From positions 868,001 to 932,000 of the forward strand of contig NZ_FTMX01000001.1 of NCBI RefSeq assembly GCF_900156045.1: a stretch of 64,000 nt of DNA. Direction: 5' to 3'. Numbering within the stretch: position 1 is the stretch's first letter; each line of letters starts with the position of its first letter. The translations under genes were made by a program, and so were the position numbers. The DNA is from Peribacillus simplex. GTDB lineage: Bacteria; Bacillota; Bacilli; Bacillales; DSM-1321. Below are positions 1 through 8,815 of this stretch, one piece after another. The notes beneath the pieces are model-generated. The model did no database searches. It was not told where the DNA came from and saw only the letters and a program-made list of their open reading frames with translations.

Positions 1-1673
1 TTTTTAGAAAAAAAGTAACGTTTTTTATTATTTTTGGTAATTTTTATTTCCACCGGTTTAATAATGTCTTTTAGAATCATTTTGTGTATTGTTTCTCCAT
101 CCATTTTTAAGAGTGATTTTACCTCCCTTAATGAATATCTTCTAATTCCATTTTCTTCATTTTTATGATTATTTAAATAGACTTCTATTTCTTCAAATCT
201 AAAATGAATATCCTTTAATTTGGCATCCTTTTTATTGGTAAAGGGGGTTAATTTCCCTTCATAAATTAAATTGAAGATTTTTTTAATAGTAAGTCCACTT
301 GTTTTATATTTTTTTAATGCATTTTGTAAATTAATCCCAATTTCACTTTCGCAAAAAGGACCTTTATTTCTAAATAGGAATGTGTCAATCTCCCTACTAT
401 CGAATTTTGTAGATAGCTTTCCTAAGACTATTTTTTTGTTTAAATAACCTAGCTTAACTAGTATATTTATAGTTTCAATTGGTAGACCTAATATGTGTGC
501 TGTTTCCTTTAAATTTATAAGATAATTTTTGTCTTCAATATATTTTTCAATCTCTTTTAAGGACTCTTTTGGAAGAACCTCTCTTTCTTTTCCCCCTCTA
601 TTTACTATCCTTAACATTCTTTTGTTATTCCAAATTACATTCACATCATTTCTAGTTAATCCGTAAAGCTCTGTTAATTCTTTTTTTGTGAAATTAATTT
701 TTTTGTCTTTATGTATATTCCTTAATTTTTTCAGTGCTACCGAATGAATATTCCCTTTTCTTCCTTGCATTTCCCAGAATTCTTCATAAGCCAATTTAAT
801 TAAGAAAAATTTATGTGACAATAGTAACTTTTCAAATTGCTTTTTTTGATATTTTCTTACATTAAACGGTTTTTGATAGAATGCATCTAGAACTTTATAA
901 AAATTATTAGGGAAGTTGTTATACATCCAATAAACATTTGTAAAAGCAAGAGACATGTTTTTATTATTTCTTTCACCATTCAAGGTAGAAGCAAGTGTAT
1001 AGATAACCTTTTCATTTGTGTCGGAAGCAGTAAAGTCTGATAAACCTTCGATTAAATAAAAACTTTTAGTAGCAAGTTCCATATAGTCATGAATAGATAA
1101 ATAGCTATTTAATATAAATGGATTTTTACCATATAGCATGTTTCTCATAATCAAATGAGATTTAAATAGAACGTCTGATTCACGTATAGTATTAGGCTTA
1201 GAAGATACTTCTAAGCTGTACCCACAGTTAATACATTCTGATTTCATTAAAGAAGAAATTGACAGGGGATAATGACACTGAACACATGAATCAATTAACT
1301 TTAAATGATGTTCATCGCAAATATTTACAAAGTGGAGATTCCACTCTGTTTTATGCTTTATTGTATTGTTTATACATAATGGGCAATACTTAGCTCGATT
1401 TTTGCACACCAATAACTTCCCTAAATGCATTCCAAGTTGTATTTCGTAGTAATTTAGTGAAATATTATATAATTCCTTATAATCATATAAAGTCAGTTTT
1501 GAAAGTTCATTAATTGAAGAGATAGGAAAACTATTACTATTTAGGTGAAACCATTTTACATTAATTAATTCTGTAATATATGAAATAGATGGATATCTGT
1601 TCGCTGCAGCAAGTCTATACAAATAATTGGTTAAACTTTCTCCTTTAAGTATCTCTGGACGAAAAAGTAGCAT
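1..1673 (-). CDS. TniQ/TnsD-like target selector, C-terminus cut by window edge
   Basis: An open frame of 557 codons runs leftwards off the window with no stop. It starts at an ATG at 1673 preceded by GAGGTGAA. An N-terminal TniQ domain is shown by the zinc-binding pattern CPLC...CDEHH...CVQC...CINCG, roughly residues 97-145. The rest is Lys/Asn/Ile-rich and looks like several helix-turn-helix segments. TniQ/TnsD proteins recognise the target site and recruit TnsC and TnsB. It is divergent from the small gene at 1831 and from tnsB, and resembles the second TniQ at 5839 in architecture. The element therefore has two selectors, possibly one for a chromosomal site and one for another target. Family assignment is firm; the target is unknown. 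Confidence 0.82.
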   Translation of the reverse strand, partial: MLLFRPEILKGESLTNYLYRLAAANRYPSISYITELINVKWFHLNSNSFPISSINELSKLTLYDYKELYNISLNYYEIQLGMHLGKLLVCKNRAKYCPLCINNTIKHKTEWNLHFVNICDEHHLKLIDSCVQCHYPLSISSLMKSECINCGYSLEVSSKPNTIRESDVLFKSHLIMRNMLYGKNPFILNSYLSIHDYMELATKSFYLIEGLSDFTASDTNEKVIYTLASTLNGERNNKNMSLAFTNVYWMYNNFPNNFYKVLDAFYQKPFNVRKYQKKQFEKLLLSHKFFLIKLAYEEFWEMQGRKGNIHSVALKKLRNIHKDKKINFTKKELTELYGLTRNDVNVIWNNKRMLRIVNRGGKEREVLPKESLKEIEKYIEDKNYLINLKETAHILGLPIETINILVKLGYLNKKIVLGKLSTKFDSREIDTFLFRNKGPFCESEIGINLQNALKKYKTSGLTIKKIFNLIYEGKLTPFTNKKDAKLKDIHFRFEEIEVYLNNHKNEENGIRRYSLREVKSLLKMDGETIHKMILKDIIKPVEIKITKNNKKRYFFSK

Positions 1674-1830
1674 TTTCTTCACCTCAATGAAAGTTTTACC
1701 CAATTAATCCTTTCTATATACGAGGGCATTCCCTGTTTTATAAATAATATTCTCAATTCAGATTATTTTAAGATGAATAAAAAGGACGAATGTACTTAAG
1801 ATATATTTAAATATTGAAAGGAAGTTTTAA

Positions 1831-2004
1831 ATGGATTATATCGAGATAGCCCTTCCGAAATGTAAAGTCTTTTTAACCCAGAAAGAGTTTCAATCCCTCC
1901 TTATGAGGGATACAGAACTTTACAAACTTGGATTAAAAAGAGGTAAAGCTATATCACGTAATTTGAAACAACATCAACGTGAAGAAGATAAATATTTAAA
2001 TTAA
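1831..2004 (+). CDS. small basic protein of unknown function (57 aa)
   Basis: The frame MDYIEIALPKCKVF... has a good ribosome binding site (GAAAGGAAG, spacer about 6) and is followed 40 bp later by a strong hairpin. Together these support a real small gene. The product is rich in Lys, Arg and Gln, with a basic C-terminal helix (KRGKAISRNLKQHQREE) and no signal peptide or membrane segment. It lies between the divergent tniQ and tnsB. I do not recognise the family. A small DNA-binding regulator of the element is possible, but nothing in the sequence proves it. Confidence 0.55.
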   Translation: MDYIEIALPKCKVFLTQKEFQSLLMRDTELYKLGLKRGKAISRNLKQHQREEDKYLN

Positions 2005-2043
2005 GTTTTTTAGGTTAATCCCCCAAATATATTTGTATTCTCT

Positions 2044-2078
2044 CGAAAATGGACTTGGAATCTCCAAGTCCATTTTCG
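2044..2078. terminator. 16-bp perfect hairpin after the 57-aa gene
   Basis: CGAAAATGGACTTGGA pairs perfectly with its reverse complement across a three-base loop (ATC). The stem contains AAAA/TTTT ends, so it could act as a terminator in either direction, though no long T-run follows outside the stem. Confidence 0.6.
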
Positions 2079-2801
2079 GTTTGAAGGATTATTTTATAAT
2101 CTGCAAAAAATGTTCCGTCTGAACCTTTCCAATTAATTTCTCTTTTAAAAAAAGACTTTTGCAAAGAGTATTTACAATCAATCAATCGATACAAAATTTA
2201 CACATATATTTTTTAGAATTAAATAAGTTGATGCACCAATGTATATGGATTATTTATATTTAAGGTTTACTACGCTATACACCGTGTATATACACGGTAT
2301 GTACACTGTATATACAAAACTATTAATCATTAATCCTTTTATTTTGTAGTATATAATTTGACGAAATCGGAAAAAACATAAGTAGTCATTATTAAAAAAC
2401 TGCAGTGAGAGTGATATTGGGAAATAAAAACACTAATGAAGCTTCAACCATGTTGATATTATTTTTATTTCAGTTTTAGTAAGAGAGGAAAAAGTCATGA
2501 ATTTAAACACTAAGGCAAATAAACCAATGAAAGTTACGTGGGTGGGACCACATAAGGTTAGACATAACAATAGTGGATGAACAGAAAAAGTAAGGGGGAG
2601 ACCTAACTAAAAACTTTTTTTGGTAATTAGCCCGAATAATGTCCTATTACTTGGAAGTTGAAGATATTACCACTTGAAGCAATGGAACCAACAGGATTAT
2701 TATCTAACACATAAGAAATCTTATATATTTTATTGGATAGTAAATTCTGATAAAAGAAAAAAAGTTTCTGATTAGGAATCTGTTATTAAGGAGAGAGGGT
2801 A
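2079..2801. other. long leader region upstream of tnsB
   Basis: This is about 720 bp with no convincing gene. It holds the palindromic operator at 2276-2316 and a 27-codon frame at 2497-2580 (ATG with AGAGG upstream, beginning MNLNTKANKPMKV). The latter may be a leader peptide or the relic of a longer gene, because further frame pieces interrupted by stops continue to 2774. TnsA would be expected here in a canonical Tn7-like element, but no TnsA motif can be read. Confidence 0.4.
2276..2316. promoter_or_regulatory. palindromic operator-like site upstream of tnsB
   Basis: ACCGTGTATATACACGGT (2281-2298) is a perfect 18-bp palindrome. It is flanked by a further related element, TGTACACTGTATATACA. 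The half-site TATACACGGTA recurs upstream of the second tniQ at 5705-5715. A shared, symmetric site before two transposition genes suggests the operator of an element-encoded repressor or a transposase-binding site. The binding protein is not identified. Confidence 0.55.
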
Positions 2802-4754
2802 TTGTCAAAGGTATTGTTAGGCATTGGGGTTGAATTTATCTTTAACGGTAAAAAACATGAAATCATTGAAGAACTGAACGATGGAAGTTTTTATATGCAA
2901 AGTAATGAAAAAGATAGGGAAATCACAAAGATTACAAGAATGGAATTCCTAAGACATTTAGAGAAGAACGAAATTGTTTTACCCGAATTTGAAAACGTGA
3001 TTATTCCTCTTGAATCAGGAATGTATGCATATCGCTTTGAAGATTTTGAAAGAGTTCCGGAAAAAAAGCAAAAACAAGCATTATTAAAAAAAGAAATAAT
3101 TAAGCCTTTACTCGAAAGAAAACATTCTGTTAAGGAGATTCAGGAGCATATCAATGAGTTGAAATCTGACCCAGAAATTCAATTAAGGATGAATGAATGT
3201 AATTTGAAGTTCCAAATCTCGACCATTTATCGATGGATTAAGCAGTATAAAAAGGATGAACAAATAACAAGCCTTGTATCAAAGAAAAGAGGAAATTATG
3301 AAAGAAGACCTTTTGGTACGATTACTGAAAACATTATTCGTAAACAGGTGTATAAGTTTCTTCAATACGAATTAGAAAGTATTGATACATGTTATTCAAA
3401 AATCTACACAGAAATTTCGCAATGGAATGAAAAACACCACAAATACCCAGAAGTAATACCCTCACGTAAAACCATAGCGAGAAGAATAACGAAGGGAAAA
3501 GCATTTTTCGAAGCAAATAAAAAGAACAAAAAAGCCAAAAATTTGAAAGCAAAAGATAAACCTTCTTATGCAATGAAGGTGGCTCAATGTGACCATACAA
3601 GATTAGATATTATTGTTGTTGATGATGAATCAGGAAAACCACTTGGTAGACCTTGGTTAACCTATATAATGGATGAATATTCAGGATATCCATTAGGATT
3701 TTACCTCGGGTATGAAGGCCCCTCCTATAAATCTGTAATGTATGCTCTAAGAAACGCTTTTAAGACGAAAGGGTATATTAAAGAACATTTTAAAGATATA
3801 AAGAATGATTGGCTAGCCCATGGCGTTCCAGAGACATTGCTTGTTGATAATGGAAAGGAATTTCATAGCAATTCCTTAAAGAGCGTTTGCCAACATTTTG
3901 ATATTAACTTGAAGTTTTGTACCCCTGGTAAGCCTTGGCAAAAAGGAGCTGTAGAAAGATTCTTTGGTACTTTAAATACCTCGCTTCTTCACCAAATGCC
4001 TGGAACAACTCTGTCAAATATTCAAGAATTAAAGAGATTTGACTATGACCCTAAGAAGAATGCGATTATAAAGTTTAGTCAGCTGATGGAATTGTTTTTA
4101 GAGTGGCTTATTGATGATTTTTCTGTCGACTATCATAAGGGAGTTAAAGGAGTTCCGAAAGAGTTATGGGAGGTTTCTTCAAAAAATGGGTCTCTTGTTT
4201 CAATCGGAAAATTTGGACCAGAATGGGAAATTCGTTTATATCCAATAAAAAAGAGAAGAATTCAGCATTATGGTATCGAATTTGAACATTTAGAATACAA
4301 TTCTCCTGAACTTGATAAATTAAGAAAGTATCTGAAGGAGAAAAAAGGAAACGCTGAAGTAGATGTTAAATACAATCCAGATGATTTGTCGAAAATATAT
4401 GTTTACGATGAAATTTTTACAAAAGGGTATATAGAAGTACCGTGTAAAAAAGAAGGGTATGCGGAAGGTCTCTCCTTAATATTGCATAAGGCAGCTGTAA
4501 GAGAGTTAAATAAAAATGATAAACCAGTTAATATGTATAGCCTTATTGAGACCAAAGCAGCTATTAAAGAAAAAGTACAGGGCTATATGAAATCCAATAC
4601 TACGACTGGAGGTAGTAAGGGAGCTCGATTGTCTGGCATTGGTTCAAATAAATTGGAAAAAGTAGAAGCAACCAGTTCTACTACCAATTCAAAAAGTAAG
4701 AAAAAAGCATATGACCCATATGGTTTTAATAACATGGGATGGGAAGAAGAATAA
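2802..4754 (+). CDS. tnsB: TnsB-like DDE transposase
   Basis: 650 aa, initiating at TTG with GGAGAGAGGG seven bases upstream. An N-terminal HTH region (about residues 90-235) precedes an RNase H-fold integrase core with QCDHTRLDI (D264), LLVDNGKEF (D349) and KGAVERFFG (E385), i.e. a complete DDE triad. A Mu-type transposase C-terminal beta-barrel covers about 460-560. The Ser/Lys-rich tail ending DPYGFNNMGWEEE is the likely TnsC-contact segment by analogy with Tn7. The protein binds the transposon ends and catalyses 3' strand cleavage and joining. tnsC follows after 15 bp, so the two are co-transcribed. With no TnsA visible, transposition may be replicative, or tnsA may lie outside the window. 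Confidence 0.92.
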   Translation: MSKVLLGIGVEFIFNGKKHEIIEELNDGSFYMQSNEKDREITKITRMEFLRHLEKNEIVLPEFENVIIPLESGMYAYRFEDFERVPEKKQKQALLKKEIIKPLLERKHSVKEIQEHINELKSDPEIQLRMNECNLKFQISTIYRWIKQYKKDEQITSLVSKKRGNYERRPFGTITENIIRKQVYKFLQYELESIDTCYSKIYTEISQWNEKHHKYPEVIPSRKTIARRITKGKAFFEANKKNKKAKNLKAKDKPSYAMKVAQCDHTRLDIIVVDDESGKPLGRPWLTYIMDEYSGYPLGFYLGYEGPSYKSVMYALRNAFKTKGYIKEHFKDIKNDWLAHGVPETLLVDNGKEFHSNSLKSVCQHFDINLKFCTPGKPWQKGAVERFFGTLNTSLLHQMPGTTLSNIQELKRFDYDPKKNAIIKFSQLMELFLEWLIDDFSVDYHKGVKGVPKELWEVSSKNGSLVSIGKFGPEWEIRLYPIKKRRIQHYGIEFEHLEYNSPELDKLRKYLKEKKGNAEVDVKYNPDDLSKIYVYDEIFTKGYIEVPCKKEGYAEGLSLILHKAAVRELNKNDKPVNMYSLIETKAAIKEKVQGYMKSNTTTGGSKGARLSGIGSNKLEKVEATSSTTNSKSKKKAYDPYGFNNMGWEEE

Positions 4755-4769
4755 GGAAGGAACTTAAAT

Positions 4770-5660
4770 ATGAAGATAGAGAAAAAAGAATATTTGTCTT
4801 TAACAAATGAGGATAAAATTAAAATTATAAATGACATTAAAATTAATCATCCACTCTTTAGGATGGCGCTTAAACATATTAAGGTTTGTCATTCAGATAG
4901 TAAGTCACGAAAGGACCCTCTTTCCTTGATTATTACAGGTGGTCCAGGAGTGGGTAAAACTACAATTTTCAAGGAATATGTTCAGCAAAATGATGAAACG
5001 ATTTATACTAGCACCGGAACCAAAAAGAATATTTTATGGGCGACACTCCCTCAACCCATTCGTCCTAATTCTCTGATGGAAATATTATTAAAGCAATTAG
5101 GTGATAGACGATTCGATAAGGGGAGTCAACAACAAAAATTTGACAGATTGGTTGGTTTAATCAAAGATTGCGGGATAGAATTAATTATGTTAGATGAATT
5201 TCAGCATTTTATTAATCCGAAAACTAAAAGACCTCATAAAGATGTAGCAGATTGGTTTAAATCATTAATAAATCATACCAACATACCCGTAGTCTTGTTT
5301 GGACTTGAAGATTCATTAGATGTATTAAAGGAAAATCAACAGCTTAGTAGGCGTTTTAAACGACGAGTTAACTTAGAACCTTTTGGTTATCGTAACAAGT
5401 CAGATATAGAGAATTTCAATCGACTGCTACAAGAAATTGAAAGACTTTTACCATTTGAAGAACCATCGAGACTTATTAGTTTAAGTGAAAAAATTTATTC
5501 TGCTACGGACGGTATTATGGATAATATAATGAGCCTTTTGAGAGAGGCAGCATATATTGCAATAAAAGAAAATGAAAACAAAATAAAATCAGAAGATTTA
5601 TATGCCGCGTTTAGCTATGACGGCCATTTAGGAAATAAAAATAAAATTAATCCTTTTTAA
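4770..5660 (+). CDS. tnsC: TnsC/TniB-like AAA+ transposition regulator
   Basis: 296 aa; ATG with AAGGAAGG upstream. It has a Walker A motif GGPGVGKTT (57-65), Walker B LIMLDE (138-143), and a sensor/arginine region around RRFKRRV. Its short length is closer to TniB or type V CAST TnsC than to Tn7 TnsC. In this family the ATPase forms filaments on DNA and bridges the target selector (TniQ) and the transposase. Its position 15 bp behind tnsB fits that role. A weak hairpin terminator follows, so tniQ is probably transcribed separately. Confidence 0.92.
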   Translation: MKIEKKEYLSLTNEDKIKIINDIKINHPLFRMALKHIKVCHSDSKSRKDPLSLIITGGPGVGKTTIFKEYVQQNDETIYTSTGTKKNILWATLPQPIRPNSLMEILLKQLGDRRFDKGSQQQKFDRLVGLIKDCGIELIMLDEFQHFINPKTKRPHKDVADWFKSLINHTNIPVVLFGLEDSLDVLKENQQLSRRFKRRVNLEPFGYRNKSDIENFNRLLQEIERLLPFEEPSRLISLSEKIYSATDGIMDNIMSLLREAAYIAIKENENKIKSEDLYAAFSYDGHLGNKNKINPF

Positions 5661-5666
5661 TTCAAA

Positions 5667-5691
5667 AGAGCAGATTCCCTGCTTTTTTTTA
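5667..5691 (+). terminator. short terminator after tnsC
   Basis: AGCAG-ATTCC-CTGCT is followed by a run of eight T. The five-bp stem is weak, so termination may be partial. Confidence 0.5.
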
Positions 5692-5701
5692 TATTTATGT
5701 G

Positions 5702-5749
5702 TGTATATACACGGTACATACACGGTACATACACGGTACATACATAGTA
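5702..5749. promoter_or_regulatory. three tandem 11-bp repeats upstream of tniQ
   Basis: ACACGGTACAT occurs three times without a gap at 5709-5719, 5720-5730 and 5731-5741, preceded by TGTATAT and followed by a decayed copy ACATAGTA. The 11-bp period puts each copy on the same face of the helix. The core TATACACGGTA matches the palindrome half-site upstream of tnsB. This looks like a cooperative operator placed between tnsC and tniQ. Confidence 0.55.
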
Positions 5750-5838
5750 ACATCTGTTTTTTTATCATGCAATAAGGAGAATAAATTACCAATGAAATGG
5801 TATTTATACCTTGGTATAATCCTCTTTAGGTGATAAAA

Positions 5839-7371
5839 ATGACATTATATTTCGATGAAAGTATATCTTCTAAAAGAACCCCTCTAATTAATCGAGTACC
5901 TCCAAACCAAGGTGAAAGTCTTTATTCATTTATGTTCAGAAATGCGGAAGCTAATTATTTTGAAAGCTTGGGAATAATGTTAAAAGATGAATTGAAATCA
6001 TGTAATATTTATTGGTATCACTATAATTACTTAGATTTTGATAAGAAGTGGACAAAAGTTATTTCAAACTTTGTTGAAGAAGAAATTTTATATAAAGATA
6101 TAAATAAACTTTGCCTTAATCAGTATGATGAGATTATCTTCGGTGATAAAACTCCTACAAAAGTTGAAAAGGATTACTATTATGTCAAATCTCAGGCGAA
6201 ATATTGTCCTTTATGTTTTTGTGAACATAAACACTACAAATTAATTTGGGATTTTTCATTTATTACAACCTGCCCAAAACATAAAGTGAATTTAATTAAT
6301 ATATGTAAAAGCTGTCAAAAACCAATTAAAATAGGGCAATTAATGCAAAATCACTGTCAGTGTGGTAGTTGTTACTCAAGTCAAATATACGACTTGGTTA
6401 AACCAGATGAAGACATACTACAAACCCAAATATACATCCATAATCTTCTTTTACATGAAAAAAGATTAGATTCCCCTCCAAATGAATTTAAGTCTTCAAA
6501 GGATTACTTCTATTGCTTTAGGTTATTAATAAACACACTTCTTAACCTGCCTATAAAAACTATATTCGATTCAAAACATTTATCTATTGATAATTTTGAT
6601 TGGTGGGATATTAAACACGATATTCTTACTATGTCTTTTATTGTAAATGCTATCCATCAAACAATTATGTTTCCAGATATCTTTATTCCAAAAATTATGG
6701 GTGTTATTGATAAGTATAAAGAAAATACTTCTGCATCCAAGCGAAAGTATAAATTCATTCAAAAGTTCCTTGAAATTCAAAAAACTAAGGGAAGTACACA
6801 ATTAATCCATACAGATGAAAATAATTATATTATCCAATCAGAGACCAAATTAAGAACAGATAGACAATCAAAAAATGGTTTGCATACCTTAAATAATAAA
6901 GGTAAAGCTACACGAAGACCACTTTTTAAAGAAGATGATGTTTTGAGTTTAATCGAAAAAGATGAGTTCGTATCGCTAAATACATTAAGTTCTTATATAG
7001 GACTTCATCGTGGTCAATGTAGAAAGTTAGTTGAAAAAGAAATAATATTAGGACATGTTAAATTACAAAATGGTGAAAAGAAGAATATTTGGTTATTGGA
7101 CAGAAAAGATATGGAGTCGTATTTTAATTCTTTTTTTAATAAAATACCCAACGTCTCCTTTGTAGATAAAAGTGAGTATATTTCTTTTTATCAAGCAATT
7201 CCTAAACTTAAAAATTTCAGTATTGACTCGAGCTCATTAATTAATTTACTCAATAAAGACAAATTCCAGGCTTTTTTATTAAACGGGGAGCGGAGTATTG
7301 AAAATATATATATTAACCTTGAACAAGTAAAAAGTTATATGGAGAAATTAAGATTGATAAAAAATTTGTAA
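5839..7371 (+). CDS. tniQ: TniQ-family target-selection protein
   Basis: 510 aa from the ATG at 5839, chosen because AGGTGA sits five bases upstream; an in-frame GTG at 5830 is less likely. The TniQ domain shows YCPLC, TTCPKH, CKSC and CQCG zinc ligands between about residues 123 and 176, and an N-terminal PNQGESLYSF motif typical of the family. The C-terminal half contains HTH-like segments (around LSSYIGLHRGQCRKLVEKE) that could read DNA. It should direct TnsC/TnsB to a specific site. The 11-bp repeats and the tnsC terminator suggest that its expression is controlled apart from tnsBC. Whether it recognises comGA is untested. Confidence 0.88.
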   Translation: MTLYFDESISSKRTPLINRVPPNQGESLYSFMFRNAEANYFESLGIMLKDELKSCNIYWYHYNYLDFDKKWTKVISNFVEEEILYKDINKLCLNQYDEIIFGDKTPTKVEKDYYYVKSQAKYCPLCFCEHKHYKLIWDFSFITTCPKHKVNLINICKSCQKPIKIGQLMQNHCQCGSCYSSQIYDLVKPDEDILQTQIYIHNLLLHEKRLDSPPNEFKSSKDYFYCFRLLINTLLNLPIKTIFDSKHLSIDNFDWWDIKHDILTMSFIVNAIHQTIMFPDIFIPKIMGVIDKYKENTSASKRKYKFIQKFLEIQKTKGSTQLIHTDENNYIIQSETKLRTDRQSKNGLHTLNNKGKATRRPLFKEDDVLSLIEKDEFVSLNTLSSYIGLHRGQCRKLVEKEIILGHVKLQNGEKKNIWLLDRKDMESYFNSFFNKIPNVSFVDKSEYISFYQAIPKLKNFSIDSSSLINLLNKDKFQAFLLNGERSIENIYINLEQVKSYMEKLRLIKNL

Positions 7372-7430
7372 CACTTACTAATGTTATTTATATGAGGGTT
7401 GACATTAATAAGGAAGTAACCGTAAATATC

Positions 7431-7472
7431 AAAAAGCAGTTCTATAGTCGCTGTTATTAGAACTGCTTTTTT
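7431..7472 (+). terminator. terminator after tniQ
   Basis: AAAGCAGTTCT pairs with AGAACTGCTTT and ends in TTTTTT. This is a strong intrinsic terminator closing the transposition genes. Confidence 0.85.
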
Positions 7473-7499
7473 ACATGATGTTAAAGGAAACGTTTAATT

Positions 7500-8605
7500 T
7501 ATAAAGGGTTCCCAACCTTTTTACCCCTCTAGGTCCAATGGTGATTAGCGCCTAAAGTATTTTTTTCTTGAGCAATTTTCACTTTAGAATTAAACGTCTT
7601 AATTGGATAGGAGTCAGAGTACATTCACCCCATTCGAAGTTCCCTTGGCGATGCAACTATATTTATAATTTTTCCCAGTGAAACTATAATTCAAGGTGTT
7701 ATTAGGGCTTTCTCTGGTCAACTATCCACTAGAAAGATTCTTATTCCATGACAAATATATCGTATTCGAACCAGTTCCTGTACTTGTGCCCGTTAATGCG
7801 AGGTGTTGACAATTTTTCAATATTATTCAACTAAAGGAATCGATAGACGTTCTACTGCCGCTCGTATTAATCATGGTCACTTCTGCATTATTAGTCAGTT
7901 TTATGCTGTAAGGTTTTGTTGCAAATTATACACCTCATACTCCAAATTGTATTTAAGGGTTCCGGACCCATTTATCGAAACATCCACGTTCTAATACGTT
8001 TTGATGGCATTGTTATACCCGGCAGGATAAGTCACGGTAGGCAACCCCAAAAAGAAATATTTCTAGAATTATTTCCCGCCTATCTTTAATTTGTATAAAG
8101 GAATGCTTAGTTGTTAAGTTTTTAATGAAGTAGTTTCCTCGTTCTTGGTCTATTGGAATTTCTTCTCCTGTGTTTAATAACACGCTACTAATTTCCTTAA
8201 TATCTGAAGCAGGAATACCAACCTGGTATTGCCCATTTACATCTTTCATTAAGGTTAAATTTGTATAGGTAGGAGCAGTTTTATCTATATTATTTATGGT
8301 AGTCATGTGTCAATCCCACATTATCTTCAAAGGTAAACATATATCCCGTTTTGAGTAACTGTATATTCTGTATGCGCTTTTTTGATTGAACTGCCATCTG
8401 GTAAAATAATTCTTTTTTTTCCTGAATCGACATCTCATCCAATAATGTATATTTTCACATTTTGATTGGTGTCCGTCTCTGGAATAATTTTGGAATCCCC
8501 TGCAAATGGCGGTGTCGCTACATGTGTGTTATGCGAGTACGATAACAATGCTACCGACATAATAGATAAAGTTAAAATATTTTTTACGTGCTTATTTAAG
8601 TGCAT
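7500..8605 (-). pseudogene. decayed secreted protein with Ig-like/fibronectin III-like repeats
   Basis: Reading leftwards from an ATG at 8605 (AGAGAGGAT upstream) there is a signal peptide, MHLNKHVKNILTLSIMSVAL. Pieces in shifting frames follow. One resembles the end of a bacterial Ig-like repeat (YTVTQNGIYV, then NIDKTAPT after frameshifts at about 8305-8340). Further on there are fibronectin III-like scraps such as TGTGSNTIYLSWNKN near 7740-7790. Stops and frameshifts are frequent, so the gene is dead. The original was probably a large surface or secreted protein carried as cargo. Exact ends are approximate. Confidence 0.6.
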
Positions 8606-8815
8606 TGTTCGTATCCTCTCTGATATATTATTTACATGTAATAACATAATATTTTGAAATTACAATGAAAATTCACAACAAAAATATCCAGACAAAGGTT
8701 TCGATATTGGCTCGTTCTTTATTGGTATAGATTTTTATCAAAACATATCTAGCTAGGTAGCTGAATAGGTAGTCTTGTTTTGTTGTAAGGGATGTATTTC
8801 ATTAGGGAGATGGAT

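Noticed and set aside
2497..2774. Remnant of tnsA upstream of tnsB
   Set aside because: Only 27 codons plus interrupted pieces; no TnsA nuclease motif can be read, so it is not called.
5702..5749. Possible CRISPR array
   Set aside because: The three 11-bp repeats are contiguous with no spacers and no cas genes nearby.
7803..7994. 63-codon plus-strand frame
   Set aside because: It is antisense to the decayed secreted-protein gene and has no ribosome site.
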